From contig JADKKC010000021.1 of the NCBI GenBank assembly GCA_016720685.1, positions 1 to 64,000 on the forward strand: DNA of 64,000 nt, in the 5' to 3' direction. The stretch is from Zoogloea sp. (GTDB lineage: Bacteria; Pseudomonadota; Gammaproteobacteria; Burkholderiales; Rhodocyclaceae). Made by a program: the position numbers and the translations under genes. Below are positions 25,903 to 36,613 of this stretch, in pieces. Numbering within the stretch: position 1 is the stretch's first letter; every line of letters starts with the position of its first letter. A model generated the notes under the pieces. The model was not told where the DNA came from. It made no database searches and saw only the letters and a program-made list of their open reading frames with translations.

Positions 25903-28900
25903 ATGACAAGAGTTTCGCTGACGCATCGCATCACCAAGATTGGTGGCAAGGCGGTGTCCGTGGCCGTGTGCGCGCTGACGGGGCTGGTGCTGTTTGGGGC
26001 AGCCGGTTCGGCGTTCGCCACCCCTGTTGTTTACTTCCAGACGATTGCCGCCGGGCGCAGCTATTTCGACAGCACGGTCGCGACATACGCCAATGGCGGC
26101 ACGTCCGATCTGCTGACGACCACCGTGTCCGGGCTTGCTGGAGGTAACAGTTGGTCTGTGGGTGGCATCGGCATTTCCGCCACCAATGGCGTGTCTCGCT
26201 CCATCGACGATAGCTATCTGTCCAGCGCACCCAGCCTGAGCGGCACCCCAACGGGGCAGGGCATCAACATGACGGCCTCGGGTTCCGATCCGGAAGGCTC
26301 TGGCCTGACCTTCCATTTCACGTCGACGCTGAATGCTTTCGGTGTCGAAATGGGTGACTGGGGAACCTGCTGTTATCCGTCGGCCCTTTACATCCAGTTT
26401 GGCTTAAATGGCGCGTGGGGTGCGGCCCAGCAGATCGGCGTGGCTAATTCACGTACCGATGTGCCGGAAGATAACGGTCAGACCTTCACCTTCATCGGTG
26501 CAGTGAACGACACCAACTTCTTTAATGATGTGCGAATCTATGGTGCCGGTAACGGCGACGTGCTGTATGCCGGTGGCGTCCTGCGGACCGCTTCCGTGGC
26601 GCTCAATTCGGTTCCTTCCACCTCTGGTTCGTCCACCCAGGCGCCAAGCGCGACCGACATCGACACGGGTCAAGCGTCCTACCTCGCCAGTAATCTCGGC
26701 ACCTCGGTGAATCCGGCCTTCGTTGGCGGCACCCTGCAGATCGATAGCGCAGGCGCGACGATTGGCTCCGACTTCACCGTCAGTAACGCCGGCGGCACCA
26801 TTAATGCCAACGGCTACAACTCGACCTTCTCTGGCGTGATCTCCAATGCCGCCAGCAGCACCGGGTCGATGACATTCACCGGCTCCGGCATCACCGCGCT
26901 CACCAACGTCAATACCTACACCGGCAGCACCACCATCAATTTTGGTGCGACCCTGGCGTTGTCCGGCTCCGGCAGCATCGCTGCGTCCAGCGGTGTGATC
27001 GACAACGGCGTCTTCGACATTTCCAGCACCATCTCCGGCGCGACGATCAAGACCCTTTCCGGTAACGGTGCGGTGTTTCTGGGCGCCAGGACGCTCACCT
27101 TGTCCAACGCCGTCGGCACCTTTGGCGGCGTCGTTAGCGGCAGTGGCGGCCTTAGCGTGACGGGCGGCAGCGAAACCCTCACCGGCGCCAACACCTACAC
27201 CGGCAGCACCACCATCAATTTTGGTGCGACCCTGGCGTTGTCCGGCTCCGGCAGCATCGCTGCGTCCAGCGGTGTGATCGACAACGGCGTCTTCGACATT
27301 TCCAGCACCATCTCCGGCGCGACGATCAAGACCCTTTCCGGTAACGGTGCGGTGGTTCTGGGCACCAGGACGCTCACCTTGTCCAACGCCGCCGGCACCT
27401 TTGGCGGCGTCGTTGGCGGCAGTGGCGGCCTCAGCGTGACGGGCGGCAGCGAAACCCTCACCGGCGCCAACACCTACACCGGCGCGACCAGCGTCGGCAG
27501 CGGCGCCACGCTGACCCTGTCCGGCCCCGGTTCGCTCGCCTCGGGCACGATCAACATCGCCAACGACGGCACCTTCAACGACAGCAACGGCGGCCTTTCG
27601 GCCAGCGCCAATGTCACCGACAACGGCACCCTGAGCCTCGGCGCCAACGAAGCGATCAACCAGCTCGACGGCAGCGGCGCAGTCGGCCTCGGCAGCCACA
27701 CGCTGACGCTCAACCAGGGCAGCTTCGGAGGCGTCATCGGCGGCACCGGCGGTCTCGTCAAGGCCGGCGCCGGCACCCTGACGCTGTCCGGCACCAACAC
27801 CTACAGCGGCGGCACCACCGTGAATGGCGGCACCGTGGCGGTCTCGTCCGACGCCAACCTCGGCAGTGCGGCCGGCCCGCTGGCGCTCAATGACGGCACG
27901 CTGCACACCACGGCGAGCTTCACCACCGCCCGCGCCACCAGCCTCACCGGCACCGGCACGCTCACCACCGATTCGGGCACGGCGCTGCAGGACAACGGCG
28001 CCGTCAGCGGCACCGGGGCGCTGTCCTGGACGGCGTCGGCACCCTGCAACTGTGCGGCGACGTGAGCAACAGCGGCGGCGCCAACGTGGTGGCAGGTCGC
28101 CTTGACCTGTGCGGCAACTACACCGCTCCCGGTGCCGTAAGCATCGCCAGCGGCGCGACCCTCGGCGTCACCGGCACCACCAGCCTCGCCTCGTCCAGCG
28201 GCATCGCCAACAGCGGCACTCTCGACATCTCCGGCACCAGTGCCGGCACCACCGCCCAAACCGTCAGTGGCAGCGGCAACATCGCGCTGGGCAACCAGAC
28301 CCTGACCTCAGCAACGCCGCCGGCACCATCAGCGGCATCGTCGGCGGCAGTGGCGGCCTCAGCGTGACGGGCGGCAGCGAAACCCTCACCGGCGCCAACA
28401 CCTACACCGGTGCGACCAGCGTCGGCAGCGGCGCCACGCTGACCCTGTCCGGCCCCGGTTCGCTCGCCTCGACACGATCAACATCGCCAGCGGCGGCACC
28501 TTCAACGACAGCAACGGCGGCCTGTCGGCCAGCGCCAACGTCACCGACAACGGCACCTTCACCCTCGGCGCCAGCGAAGCCATCAACCAGCTCGACGGCA
28601 GCGGCGCAGTCGGCCTCGGCAGCCACACGCTGACGCTCAACCAGGGCAGCTTCGGAGGCGTCATCAGCGGCACGGGGCGGCCTCGCCAAGGCCGGCGACG
28701 GCACCCTGACGCCGTCCGGGCATCAACACCTACAGCGGCGGCACCACCGTGACTGGCGGCACCGTGGCGGTCTCGTCCGACGCCAACCTCGGCAGTGCGG
28801 CCGGCCCGCTGGCGCTCAATGACGGCACGCCGCACACCACGGCCAGCTTCACCACCACCCGCGCCACCAGCCTCACCGGCACCGGCACGTTCGTCACCGA

Positions 28901-31900
28901 TTCGGGCACGGCGCTGCAGGACAACGGCGCCGTCAGCGGCACCGGGGCCTTGTTCAAGGACGGCGTCGGCACCCTGCAACTGTGCGGCGACGTGAGCAAC
29001 AGCGGCGGCGCCAACGTGGTGGCAGGTCGCCTTGACCTGTGCGGCAACTACACCGCTCCCGGTGCCGTAAGCATCGCCAGCGGCGCGACCCTCGGCGTCA
29101 CCGGCACCACCAGCCTGGCCTCGTCCAGCGGCATCACCAACAGCGGCACCCTCGACATCTCGGGCACCAGTGCCGGCACCACCGCCCAAACCGTCAGCGG
29201 CAGCGGCAACATCGCGCTGGGCAACCAGACCCTGACCCTCAGCAACGCCGCCGGCACGATCAGCGGCGTCGTTGACGGCAGTGGCGGCCTCAGCGTGACG
29301 GGCGGCAGCGAAACCCTCACCGGCGCCAACACCTACACCGGCGCGACCAGCGTCGGCAGCGGCGCCACGCTGACCCTGTCCGGCGCCGGTTCGCTGGCCT
29401 CGAACGCGATCAACATCGCCAGCGGCGGCACCTTCAACGACAGCAACGGCGGCCTGTCGGCCAGCGCCAACGTCACCGACAACGGCACCTTCACCCTCGG
29501 CGCCAGCGAAGCCATCAACCAGCTCGACGGCAGCGGCGCAGTCGGCCTCGGCAGCCACACGCTGACGCTCAACCAGGGCAGCTTCGGGGGCGTCATCGGC
29601 GGCACCGGCGGCCTCGTCAAGGCCGGCGCCGGCACCCTGACGCTGTCCGGCACCAACACCTACAGCGGCGGCACCAGCGTGACTGGCGGCGTCGTGGCGG
29701 TCTCGTCCGACGCCAACCTCGGCGATGCGGCCGGCCCGCTGGCGCTCAGCGACGGCACGCTGCGGGCCACCAACAGCTTCACCACCACCCGCGCCACCAG
29801 CCTCACCGGCACCGGCACGTTCGTCACCGATTCGGGCACGGCGCTGCAGGACACCGGCGCCGTCAGCGGCACCGGGGCCTTGTTCAAGGACGGCGTCGGC
29901 ACCCTGCAACTGTGCGGCGACGTGAGCAACAGCGGCGGCGCCAGCGTGGCGGCGGGGCGTCTTGACCTGTGCGGCAACTACACCGCGCCCGGTGCCGTGA
30001 GCATCGCCAGCGGCGCCACCTTGGCGTCACCGGCACCTCCAGCCTCGCCTCGTCCAGCGGCATCACCAACGACGGCACCCTCGACATCTCCGGCACCAGT
30101 GCCGGCACCACCGCCCAAACCGTCAGTGGCAGCGGCAACATCGCGCTGGGCAGCCAGACCCTGACGCTCAGCAACGCCGCCGGCACCCTCAGTGGCATCG
30201 TCGGCGGCAGCGGCGGCCTCAGCGTGACGGGCGGCAGCGAAACCCTCACCGGCGCCAACACCTACACCGGCGCGACCAGTGTCGGCAGCGGCGCCACGCT
30301 GACCCTGTCCGGCCCCGGTTCGCTCGCCTCGGGCACGATCAACATCGCCAGCGGCGGCACCTTCAACGACAGCAACGGCGGCCTTTCGGCCAGCGCCAAC
30401 GTCACCGACAACGGCACCCTGAGCCTCGGCGCCAACGAAGCGATCAACCAGCTCGACGGCAGCGGCGCAGTCGGCCTCGGCAGCCACACGCTGACGCTCA
30501 ACCAAGGCAGCTTCGGGGGCGTCATCGGCGGCACCGGCGGGCCTCGTCAAGGCCGGCGACGGCACCCTGACGCTGTCGGGCATCAACACCTACAGCAGCG
30601 GCACCAGCGTGACTGGCGGCGTCGTGGCGGTCTCGTCCGACGCCAACCTCGGCGATGCGGCCGGCCCGCTGGCGCTCAGCGGCGGCACGCTGCGGGTCAC
30701 CAACAGCTTCACCACCACCCGCGCCACCAGCCTCACCGGCACCGGCACGTTCGTCACCGACGCGGGCACGACGCTGCAGGACAGCGGCGCCGTCAGCGGC
30801 ACCGGCGCGCTGCTCAAGGACGGCGCCGGCACCCTGCAACTGTGCGGCGACGTGAGCAACAGCGGCGGCGCCAGCGTGGCGGCGGGGCGCCTTGACCTGT
30901 GCGGCAACTACACCGCGCCCGGTGCCGTCAGCATCGCCAGCGGCGCGACCTCGGCGTCCGGGCACCACCAGCCTGGCCTCGTCCAGCGGCATCACCAACG
31001 ACGGCACCCTCGACATTTCGGGCACCACTTCTTCGCTCGGCTCCACCATCACCGCCCTGACGGGCGGCGGCGAGGTCGTCCTGGGCAACCGTAACCTCAA
31101 CCTCAGCAATGCCAGCGGCAGCTTTGGCGGCGTGATCAGCGGCACCGGCGGCGTTGCCGTCACGGGGGGCAGCCAGACTTTCTCCGGCACCAACACCTAC
31201 ACCGGCGCGACGACCATCGACAGCGGTGCAACGCTGGCCCTCAACGGTGCCGGTACGGCCGGTGTGGCCAGCACGCTTGTTAACAACGGCAGCTTCGATG
31301 TTTCCGGCTCCGCTGCCGGGGCTTCGATCGCAACCGTGGTCGGGTCCGGTAATGTCATCCTCGGTAGTCAAAGCCTTACGCTCAGCAACGCCAGCGGCAA
31401 TTTTGACGGGGTGATTTCCGGTACCGGCGGCCTCAATGTCGCTTCAGGTGTCGTCGCCCTCGGCGGCGTCAGCACTTACACCGGCGGCACCACCATCGGC
31501 AACGGTGCCACCGTTCGTGTTTCGTCCGACGCCAACCTCGGCGGGGCCGGCGGTGTGCTCAACCTTAACGGGGGCACGCTGCAGAGCACCTCGAGCTTCT
31601 CCACCGCCCGTGACATCAATGTCAGCGGAACCGGCACCCTGCAGGCGAATAGCGGCACCACCCTCAGCGGCAGCGGAGTTGTTTCGGGCAGCGGCACCCT
31701 CGTCAAGAACGGTGCCGGCGCGGTCATCCTCAGTGGCGACCTGGCCCACACCGGCGGAACAGTGGTCAATCAGGGCAGCTTGCAGCTTGCCGGCACCAAC
31801 AGCTACACCGGTGGCACCACGCTCAACGGTGGCACGCTCAAAGTGGCATCCGACGCCAGCCTGGGGGCGGCTAGCAGCGCCATCACTTTCAATGGTGGAA

Positions 31901-34032
31901 CCCTGCAGGCCACCACCAGCTTCAGTTCTGCCCGTGACGTCAACGCCACCGGCGGCGGTACCGTGGCTACCGATACCGGTGCCACCCTCAGCCTGACCGG
32001 CTCGCTGGTGGGTGCGGGACAGCTGACCAAGACAGGTGCCGGTACCCTTGTTCTGTCGGGCGACAGCTCCGGTGACCACTCCGTCGGCTCTGGCTGGACG
32101 GGCGGCATGACCGTCAATGGCGGCCTCGTGCAGGTCACCAACCCCTGGGGCCTCGGCTGGGGCAACGTCACCGTGAATGGAGGCACCGTCAACACCACGG
32201 TGGATATCCTGACCGGGCAGTCCATCGTCCTGGCCGGCAACACCACGGTTAACGTTGATACCGGCACCACCACCACGCTTTCCGGCACCATCACCGATAC
32301 GGGTAGCGACTCGGGCGGTGGCTCGGGCTGCTTCGTCAAGTCCGGCCTGGGCACGCTCAACCTCACCGGTGTCATGACCCAGAGCAACGGCACTTGCGTC
32401 CAGCAGGGTGAGTTGCGCGCCAACGGCACCCTCGACAGCGTCGTCTCCGTGGATTCGCCGGCCATCCTGCGCGGTACCGGCCTGGTTAACGGCCCGATCT
32501 CGGTGCATGGCATTCTCGCCCCCGGCAATTCGCCGGGTACGCTGACCACCACCGGCACGGTCACGATGCTTGCCGGCAGCTCCTTCCAGGCCGACATCAA
32601 CGGCCTCGGCACGGCTTCCGGCCCGGGCAACTACTCGCGCCTGCTGGTCACCGGGGCGGGCAACCAGTTTGTCGCAGGCGGCGCCACGCTGGCGCCCAAC
32701 CTCACGGCCATAACCGGTGCGGTCACCTACACGCCCTATGTTCCGCAACTGGGCGACACCTTCCGCATCATTACTGCCGATGGCGGCATCTCCGGCCGCT
32801 TTGCGCCACTGGCCCAGCCTGACGGCATGGCCACCGGCACCCGCATGGCGGTGTTCTACGATGTCTTCGGCAGCAATAGTGTCGACCTGCGCGTGATTCC
32901 GACCTCCTACGCCAGCGGCCTGCAGGCCGTCAATGGCAATGCCCGGGCTCTCGGCGCCGCGGTGGATCGCATCGTGACCGCCGACCAGCAGGGCGCCTCG
33001 ACCACGGCCCAGGGCCAGCTCTTCTACACGCTGGCCGGTCTCAACGCAGCCCAGTTGCCGGGCGTGATGACGGCCTTGTCCGGCGAGGTGCATGCCGCGC
33101 TTGCCGCTGCTGCGCCGCGTGCGGGCCAATGGACCCAGGGCGCCATCGGACGGCAGCTGGGCAGTGGCTCCAGCCGCAATGCCGCCGATTCCACCGATCT
33201 TCATGACCACCGCGCCTTGTGGATCGAAATGGGGGCCAACCGCGGCCAGTGGAGCAGCGACAGCACGTCGTCCGGCTTCCGTACCGATCGCACCCAGTTT
33301 GCGATCGGTGGTGATGTCGCCAGCACCGCCAATGGGCGGCTCGGCGTCGGCTTCTCCCATGCCAGTTCCAACCTGGCAATGAGCGGCGTGAGCGCCTCGG
33401 GCTCGATGGACGAAAACCTGTTCTTCGGCTATGGGCAGTACCGCATGGGGGGCTACGCCATCGACGGCATGCTGGGCTACGGCAGCAGCACCTGGGAAAG
33501 TACCCGTGTCGACCCGATCGCCGGAGCCGGCAGCCTCAAGACGCATCAGCGTGGCGAGAACTGGCTGGCCGGTGTGGCCGTGCGCAAGCCGGTCGAGCTC
33601 CTGACTACCGTTGTCGAGCCCTTCGTGCGGACTTTGTTCCAGCAAACCACCCGTGGCGATGTCAGCGAAGGCTCGGCATCGACCGCCGCCCTCAGCCTCG
33701 ACAAGTACTCCGCCAACGGCTTCCGTGCGATGGTCGGCGTAGCGGCCGGTTCGATCCGCAAGGATCCGCTCTCGGCGCCCTATACCTACCAGGCCGAGAT
33801 TGGCGTGGGCCAGGATAGCGGCAACGCCGTGCGCCCGACATTGCGCGCGTCGCTGGCTGGCGAGAGCTTTACCGTGGCAGGGCCCCAGGTTGGACGCAGC
33901 TTTGGCCAGATTGGTGTCTCCGGCACGCTGCGGCTCGCGCCGCAGGTCTTCGCCTACATTGGCCTGACTGGCGAAGCGCGTTCGGGTCAGTCCGATATCG
34001 GTGGCAACCTCGGCGTGCGCGTCGCGTTCTGA
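25903..34032 (+). CDS. Giant repeat-built autotransporter adhesin (nine indels, net -3)
   Basis: Type V secreted surface protein. After indel repair it is about 2710 residues. Order: a 39-residue signal peptide ending GAAGSAFA; an N-terminal globular beta domain (about 40-250) with FGVEMGDWGTCCYPSALYIQF, resembling a domain seen in PEP-CTERM-sorted exoproteins; a long Gly/Thr/Ser/Asn-rich beta-helix of passenger-associated transport repeats (LTLSGTNTYSGGTTVNGG); a junction region; and a C-terminal beta-barrel (from about 33220, LWIEMGANRGQW) ending in Phe (VRVAF), as needed for BAM insertion. Indels lie at about 28026, 28307, 28471 (-1 each), 28676, 28719 (+1 each), 30021 (-1), 30540 (+1), 30950 and 30959 (-1 each). 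All are inside near-identical repeats, and the final frame equals the first. Function (adhesion, aggregation or biofilm) is inferred from class. ATG 25903 is preferred over ATG 25882 because of its ribosome-binding site. Confidence 0.85.
26921..27478 (+). repeat. 279-bp tandem duplication in the autotransporter
   Basis: Copies at 26921-27199 and 27200-27478 are almost identical (differences such as GTGTTTCTGGGCGCC versus GTGGTTCTGGGCACC). Each encodes 93 residues beginning in TGSTTINFGATLALSGSGS. The period is in frame. Confidence 0.92.
27484..31206 (+). repeat. Four tandem copies of a ~930-bp coding repeat
   Basis: Copies start at 27484, 28412, 29343 and 30272, with observed spacings 928, 931, 929 and 935 bases. 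After correcting the indels these become 930, 930, 930 and 936, i.e. 310-312 codons each. The first three are nearly identical; the end of the fourth diverges (TSAGTTAQTVSGSG is replaced by TTSSLGSTITALTGGG). Each copy carries two Cys spaced 19 residues apart. Confidence 0.93.
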
Positions 34033-34072
34033 TGCGGTAATCGCATTCCCCGGAAGGGCGGGTTTATCCCCC

Positions 34073-34104
34073 AACTGCCCGCCCAAAAGGCGGGCAGTTT
34101 TTTT
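34073..34104 (+). terminator. Intrinsic terminator of the autotransporter
   Basis: CTGCCCGCC and GGCGGGCAG form a 9-bp stem, extended by AA/TT, with a CAAAA loop, followed by seven T. It starts 41 bases after the stop codon. Confidence 0.95.
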
Positions 34105-34365
34105 GTGCCCGACGAGGTGTGCGTCGCTATCGATAGGGTCGCGCGGCGTGCGATGGAGTTGGCTCCGGGGTAAACGCGGCCGCTGTCGCCCACCTTCACG
34201 CGGCCGATTTCTTGCAGCGTTCTTGATGCAGGGTTTGTCGTCACCCGGAGCTTCCGGCAGGTTGATGCGCCGCGCCGGTTTTACGCACGCTGCGGGCTGG
34301 CCCCGAGATGAAACAAAAAAATTTTTGCGTGAACAAATAGTGTTAGCTCGGGTCACAATTCAGCC
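34105..34365. other. Intergenic region without a recognised gene
   Basis: Between the autotransporter terminator and the Gcr-like gene. An A7T5 tract near 34315-34327 and an AT-rich stretch follow, likely promoter or UP-element DNA for the downstream gene, but no clear -35/-10 pair is visible. A short reverse-strand open frame through here has no family features and is not called. Confidence 0.5.
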
Positions 34366-36465
34366 ATGCAGAATAATTCGACCCAGACTCCGCCCCTCTC
34401 CCCGGATGCAATCCTTGCGTGCATTCATGCCGCACTGCCTCCCCAGCGCCAAAGCCAGCGCGACCTCCCGAAACTCGCCGAGCGCCTTCATGCGCTGATC
34501 GACGCCGCCGACCTGCCCGACCGCCTCGACGCCTGGCGTGGCCTGACCGTCTGGCTGGCGGACGGCTCGCTCTGGAACGACGTCTATATCGATACGGTCG
34601 ATGTTCACGGCTCGGCCACCCAGCGCTTCGCCGTGCTGATGGATGTGCTCGCGGCCAACCCTGATCTGGCCGCCGATATGCGCCGGGCCATCCGGGCGAT
34701 CCTCGATGAAACCGACGGTGCCAATCTGTTCGGCGAGGTGGGCATTCCCAGTGACCGGGGCTTCCTGTCCGAATTCGGCGACCGCCTGACCGCGAAGCTG
34801 ATCCCCTCGCCGCGGGATGATCACGATCTGTCCCACCTGGTGAGCCGCAGCTTCCGGCGCGATCGTGATCTGACCCTGATCCGCGGTCTGCAGCCGTCCA
34901 CCTTTCAACGCGCGGTGGACATCCTCTTTCCGAGCACCGAGCCGGAAATGGCCCAGGCTCCGCGCCGCGCCATGGCCGACGGTTTCCGGCTGCTCATGGC
35001 GCGGGTGCAGGGGCAGGGCTTGTCGCTCAAGCTGCGAGCCCGCAGCGAGCGCCGTCCGGTGGCCGCCTCGCCGTTCAAGCGGCTTGCCGACAGCGGCGAA
35101 AACCTGTTGTGCGCGTGGGAGCAGCAGCGGATTTCCGGGCCCTTGCTGGAGGCCTGGCAGGCCGATCTGGAGGCATGCCGGGACGAGATGCAGCTCATTT
35201 CAAAACGCCTGGAGTGGGAAGGCATCAGCGTCGATATCGTCTACGGCCTCGATGTACTGGAGCGCTGCCTCGCCCGCATGGAAAGCATCGTCGGCGTAAT
35301 GAGCGCCGAGCCGGGGGCGCCCGGCCCGCAACTGCTGCTTTGGCAGCAACTCGCCTACGCGGCCCACGAAAGCACCACCCTGCACCACTTGGTGCGCAGC
35401 AACCTGCAGCTGCTTCAGCGCCGCATCGTCGACCGGGCGAGCGAAACGGGCGAGCACTACATCGCCGAAACGTCCGACGACTACCGTCACATCTGGATCG
35501 CGGCGGCCGGCGGCGGCTTGCTGACCGTGGGCACCGCGGCCATGAAGATGACCATTGCCGGCGCGGGTCTGGCCCTGTTTGTCGAAGGCTTCGCCTCGGG
35601 CCTCAATTACGCGGTGAGTTTTCTGCTGCTGCAAGCCTTCGGCCTCATGCTCGCCACCAAGCAGCCGGCGATGACCGCGGCGGCCTTGGCGACGATCATC
35701 CGCGACCGGAAAGGCGGCGAACGTCTCGACGTGATCGTCGATTACGCCGCGTGCATCTGCCGCTCCCAGCTCGCCGCCACCATCGCCAACGTGGTGCTGG
35801 TGGCCACCGGGGCCTATGCCTTCGACGCCATGTGGCAATTCGTGACCGGCCACTCCTACCTGTCCGCCGCCGAGGCCGCCTACGTGTTCCACTCGCTGAG
35901 CCCGGTGGATAGCGGCACGGTGTTCTACGCCGCGCTTACCGGTGTCGTGCTCTATCTCGCCGCCCTCGTCGGCGGCTTGGTGGATAACTGGGTCGTGTAT
36001 CACCGGCTGCCCCAGGCGATTGCGGAACACCGGCTGGGCCGGCGCTTCGGGCCGATGCGCATGATCCGCCTGGCAGGTGTCGTGTCGCGCAACATGTCGG
36101 GCTGGGCCACCAACATCTCGCTGGGCTTCATGCTTGGCATGACGCCGGTGCTGGGCAAGTTTTTTGGCCTGCCCCTCGACGTGCGCCACGTGACGCTCAA
36201 CTCCGGCATCCTGAGTCTTGCCACCTCGGCGCTGGAGTTGCCGTTGGTGAGCACCGGACTGCTCGCCCTGGCCCTTGCCGGGGTTGCCGTGATGTTCGTC
36301 CTCAACCTGGGGGTGAGCTTTTCGCTGTCGCTGCTCACCGCCGTGCGCGCCTACGATCTGCCCAGGGCCGACCTGCGCGAGTTGCGCCGTCGCCTGTGGC
36401 TGCGCCTGCGCACCCGACCACGCGATTTCTTCCTGCCGCCGCTGCGTTCGGCCGGCACTTCGTAA
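34366..36465 (+). CDS. Gcr-like 'site-specific recombinase' family membrane protein
   Basis: A 699-residue protein of the family labelled 'site-specific recombinase, Gcr' (SpecificRecomb domain). The first ~370 residues are soluble and alpha-helical. From about residue 375 there are several hydrophobic helices (IWIAAAGGGLLTVGTAA, FVEGFASGLNYAVSFLLLQAFGLMLATKQP, then GVVLYLAALVGGLVDNW and ALAGVAVMFVLNLGVSFSLSLL). The segment GLNYAVSFLLLQAFGLMLATKQPAMTA, near residue 408, is the conserved core. No tyrosine- or serine-recombinase catalytic motif is visible, so the recombinase name is doubtful; an inner-membrane role is inferred. It is followed by signalling genes in the same direction. Confidence 0.85.
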   Translation: MQNNSTQTPPLSPDAILACIHAALPPQRQSQRDLPKLAERLHALIDAADLPDRLDAWRGLTVWLADGSLWNDVYIDTVDVHGSATQRFAVLMDVLAANPDLAADMRRAIRAILDETDGANLFGEVGIPSDRGFLSEFGDRLTAKLIPSPRDDHDLSHLVSRSFRRDRDLTLIRGLQPSTFQRAVDILFPSTEPEMAQAPRRAMADGFRLLMARVQGQGLSLKLRARSERRPVAASPFKRLADSGENLLCAWEQQRISGPLLEAWQADLEACRDEMQLISKRLEWEGISVDIVYGLDVLERCLARMESIVGVMSAEPGAPGPQLLLWQQLAYAAHESTTLHHLVRSNLQLLQRRIVDRASETGEHYIAETSDDYRHIWIAAAGGGLLTVGTAAMKMTIAGAGLALFVEGFASGLNYAVSFLLLQAFGLMLATKQPAMTAAALATIIRDRKGGERLDVIVDYAACICRSQLAATIANVVLVATGAYAFDAMWQFVTGHSYLSAAEAAYVFHSLSPVDSGTVFYAALTGVVLYLAALVGGLVDNWVVYHRLPQAIAEHRLGRRFGPMRMIRLAGVVSRNMSGWATNISLGFMLGMTPVLGKFFGLPLDVRHVTLNSGILSLATSALELPLVSTGLLALALAGVAVMFVLNLGVSFSLSLLTAVRAYDLPRADLRELRRRLWLRLRTRPRDFFLPPLRSAGTS

Positions 36466-36613
36466 CGACCCCGTCGGGCTCAAGCTTGCCGGCCGCCCGC
36501 CGTTAATCCTCCAGCGGCGACCGGCCTGTTCATTCCTTCCAGATCAGGGTGGCCGCTGCACCAGCCCCGATCAATGCGCCCCAATGCGGCTGCCCGCCGC
36601 CCGAGAGCCCGGT

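Noticed and set aside
26449..27906. Long reverse-strand open frames of 485, 507 and 970 codons across the autotransporter (26449-27906, 28386-29909, 31444-34356).
   Set aside because: They are Val/Gly/Ala- or Pro-rich with no family motifs and repeat with the same period as the + strand gene. They arise from strong codon bias in Gly/Thr/Ala repeats.
27484..31206. Tandem repeats as a possible CRISPR array or satellite DNA.
   Set aside because: Units of about 930 bases are protein-coding with in-frame periods and have no spacer structure.
33987..34244. Short reverse-strand frame overlapping the autotransporter end and terminator.
   Set aside because: It runs through a strong + strand terminator, has no ribosome-binding site and shows no recognisable family feature.
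34366..36465. A true site-specific recombinase or integrase marking a mobile element.
   Set aside because: The family name suggests it, but the protein has multiple membrane helices and no Tyr or Ser recombinase catalytic motif. No att-like repeats, tRNA or other mobile genes are near.
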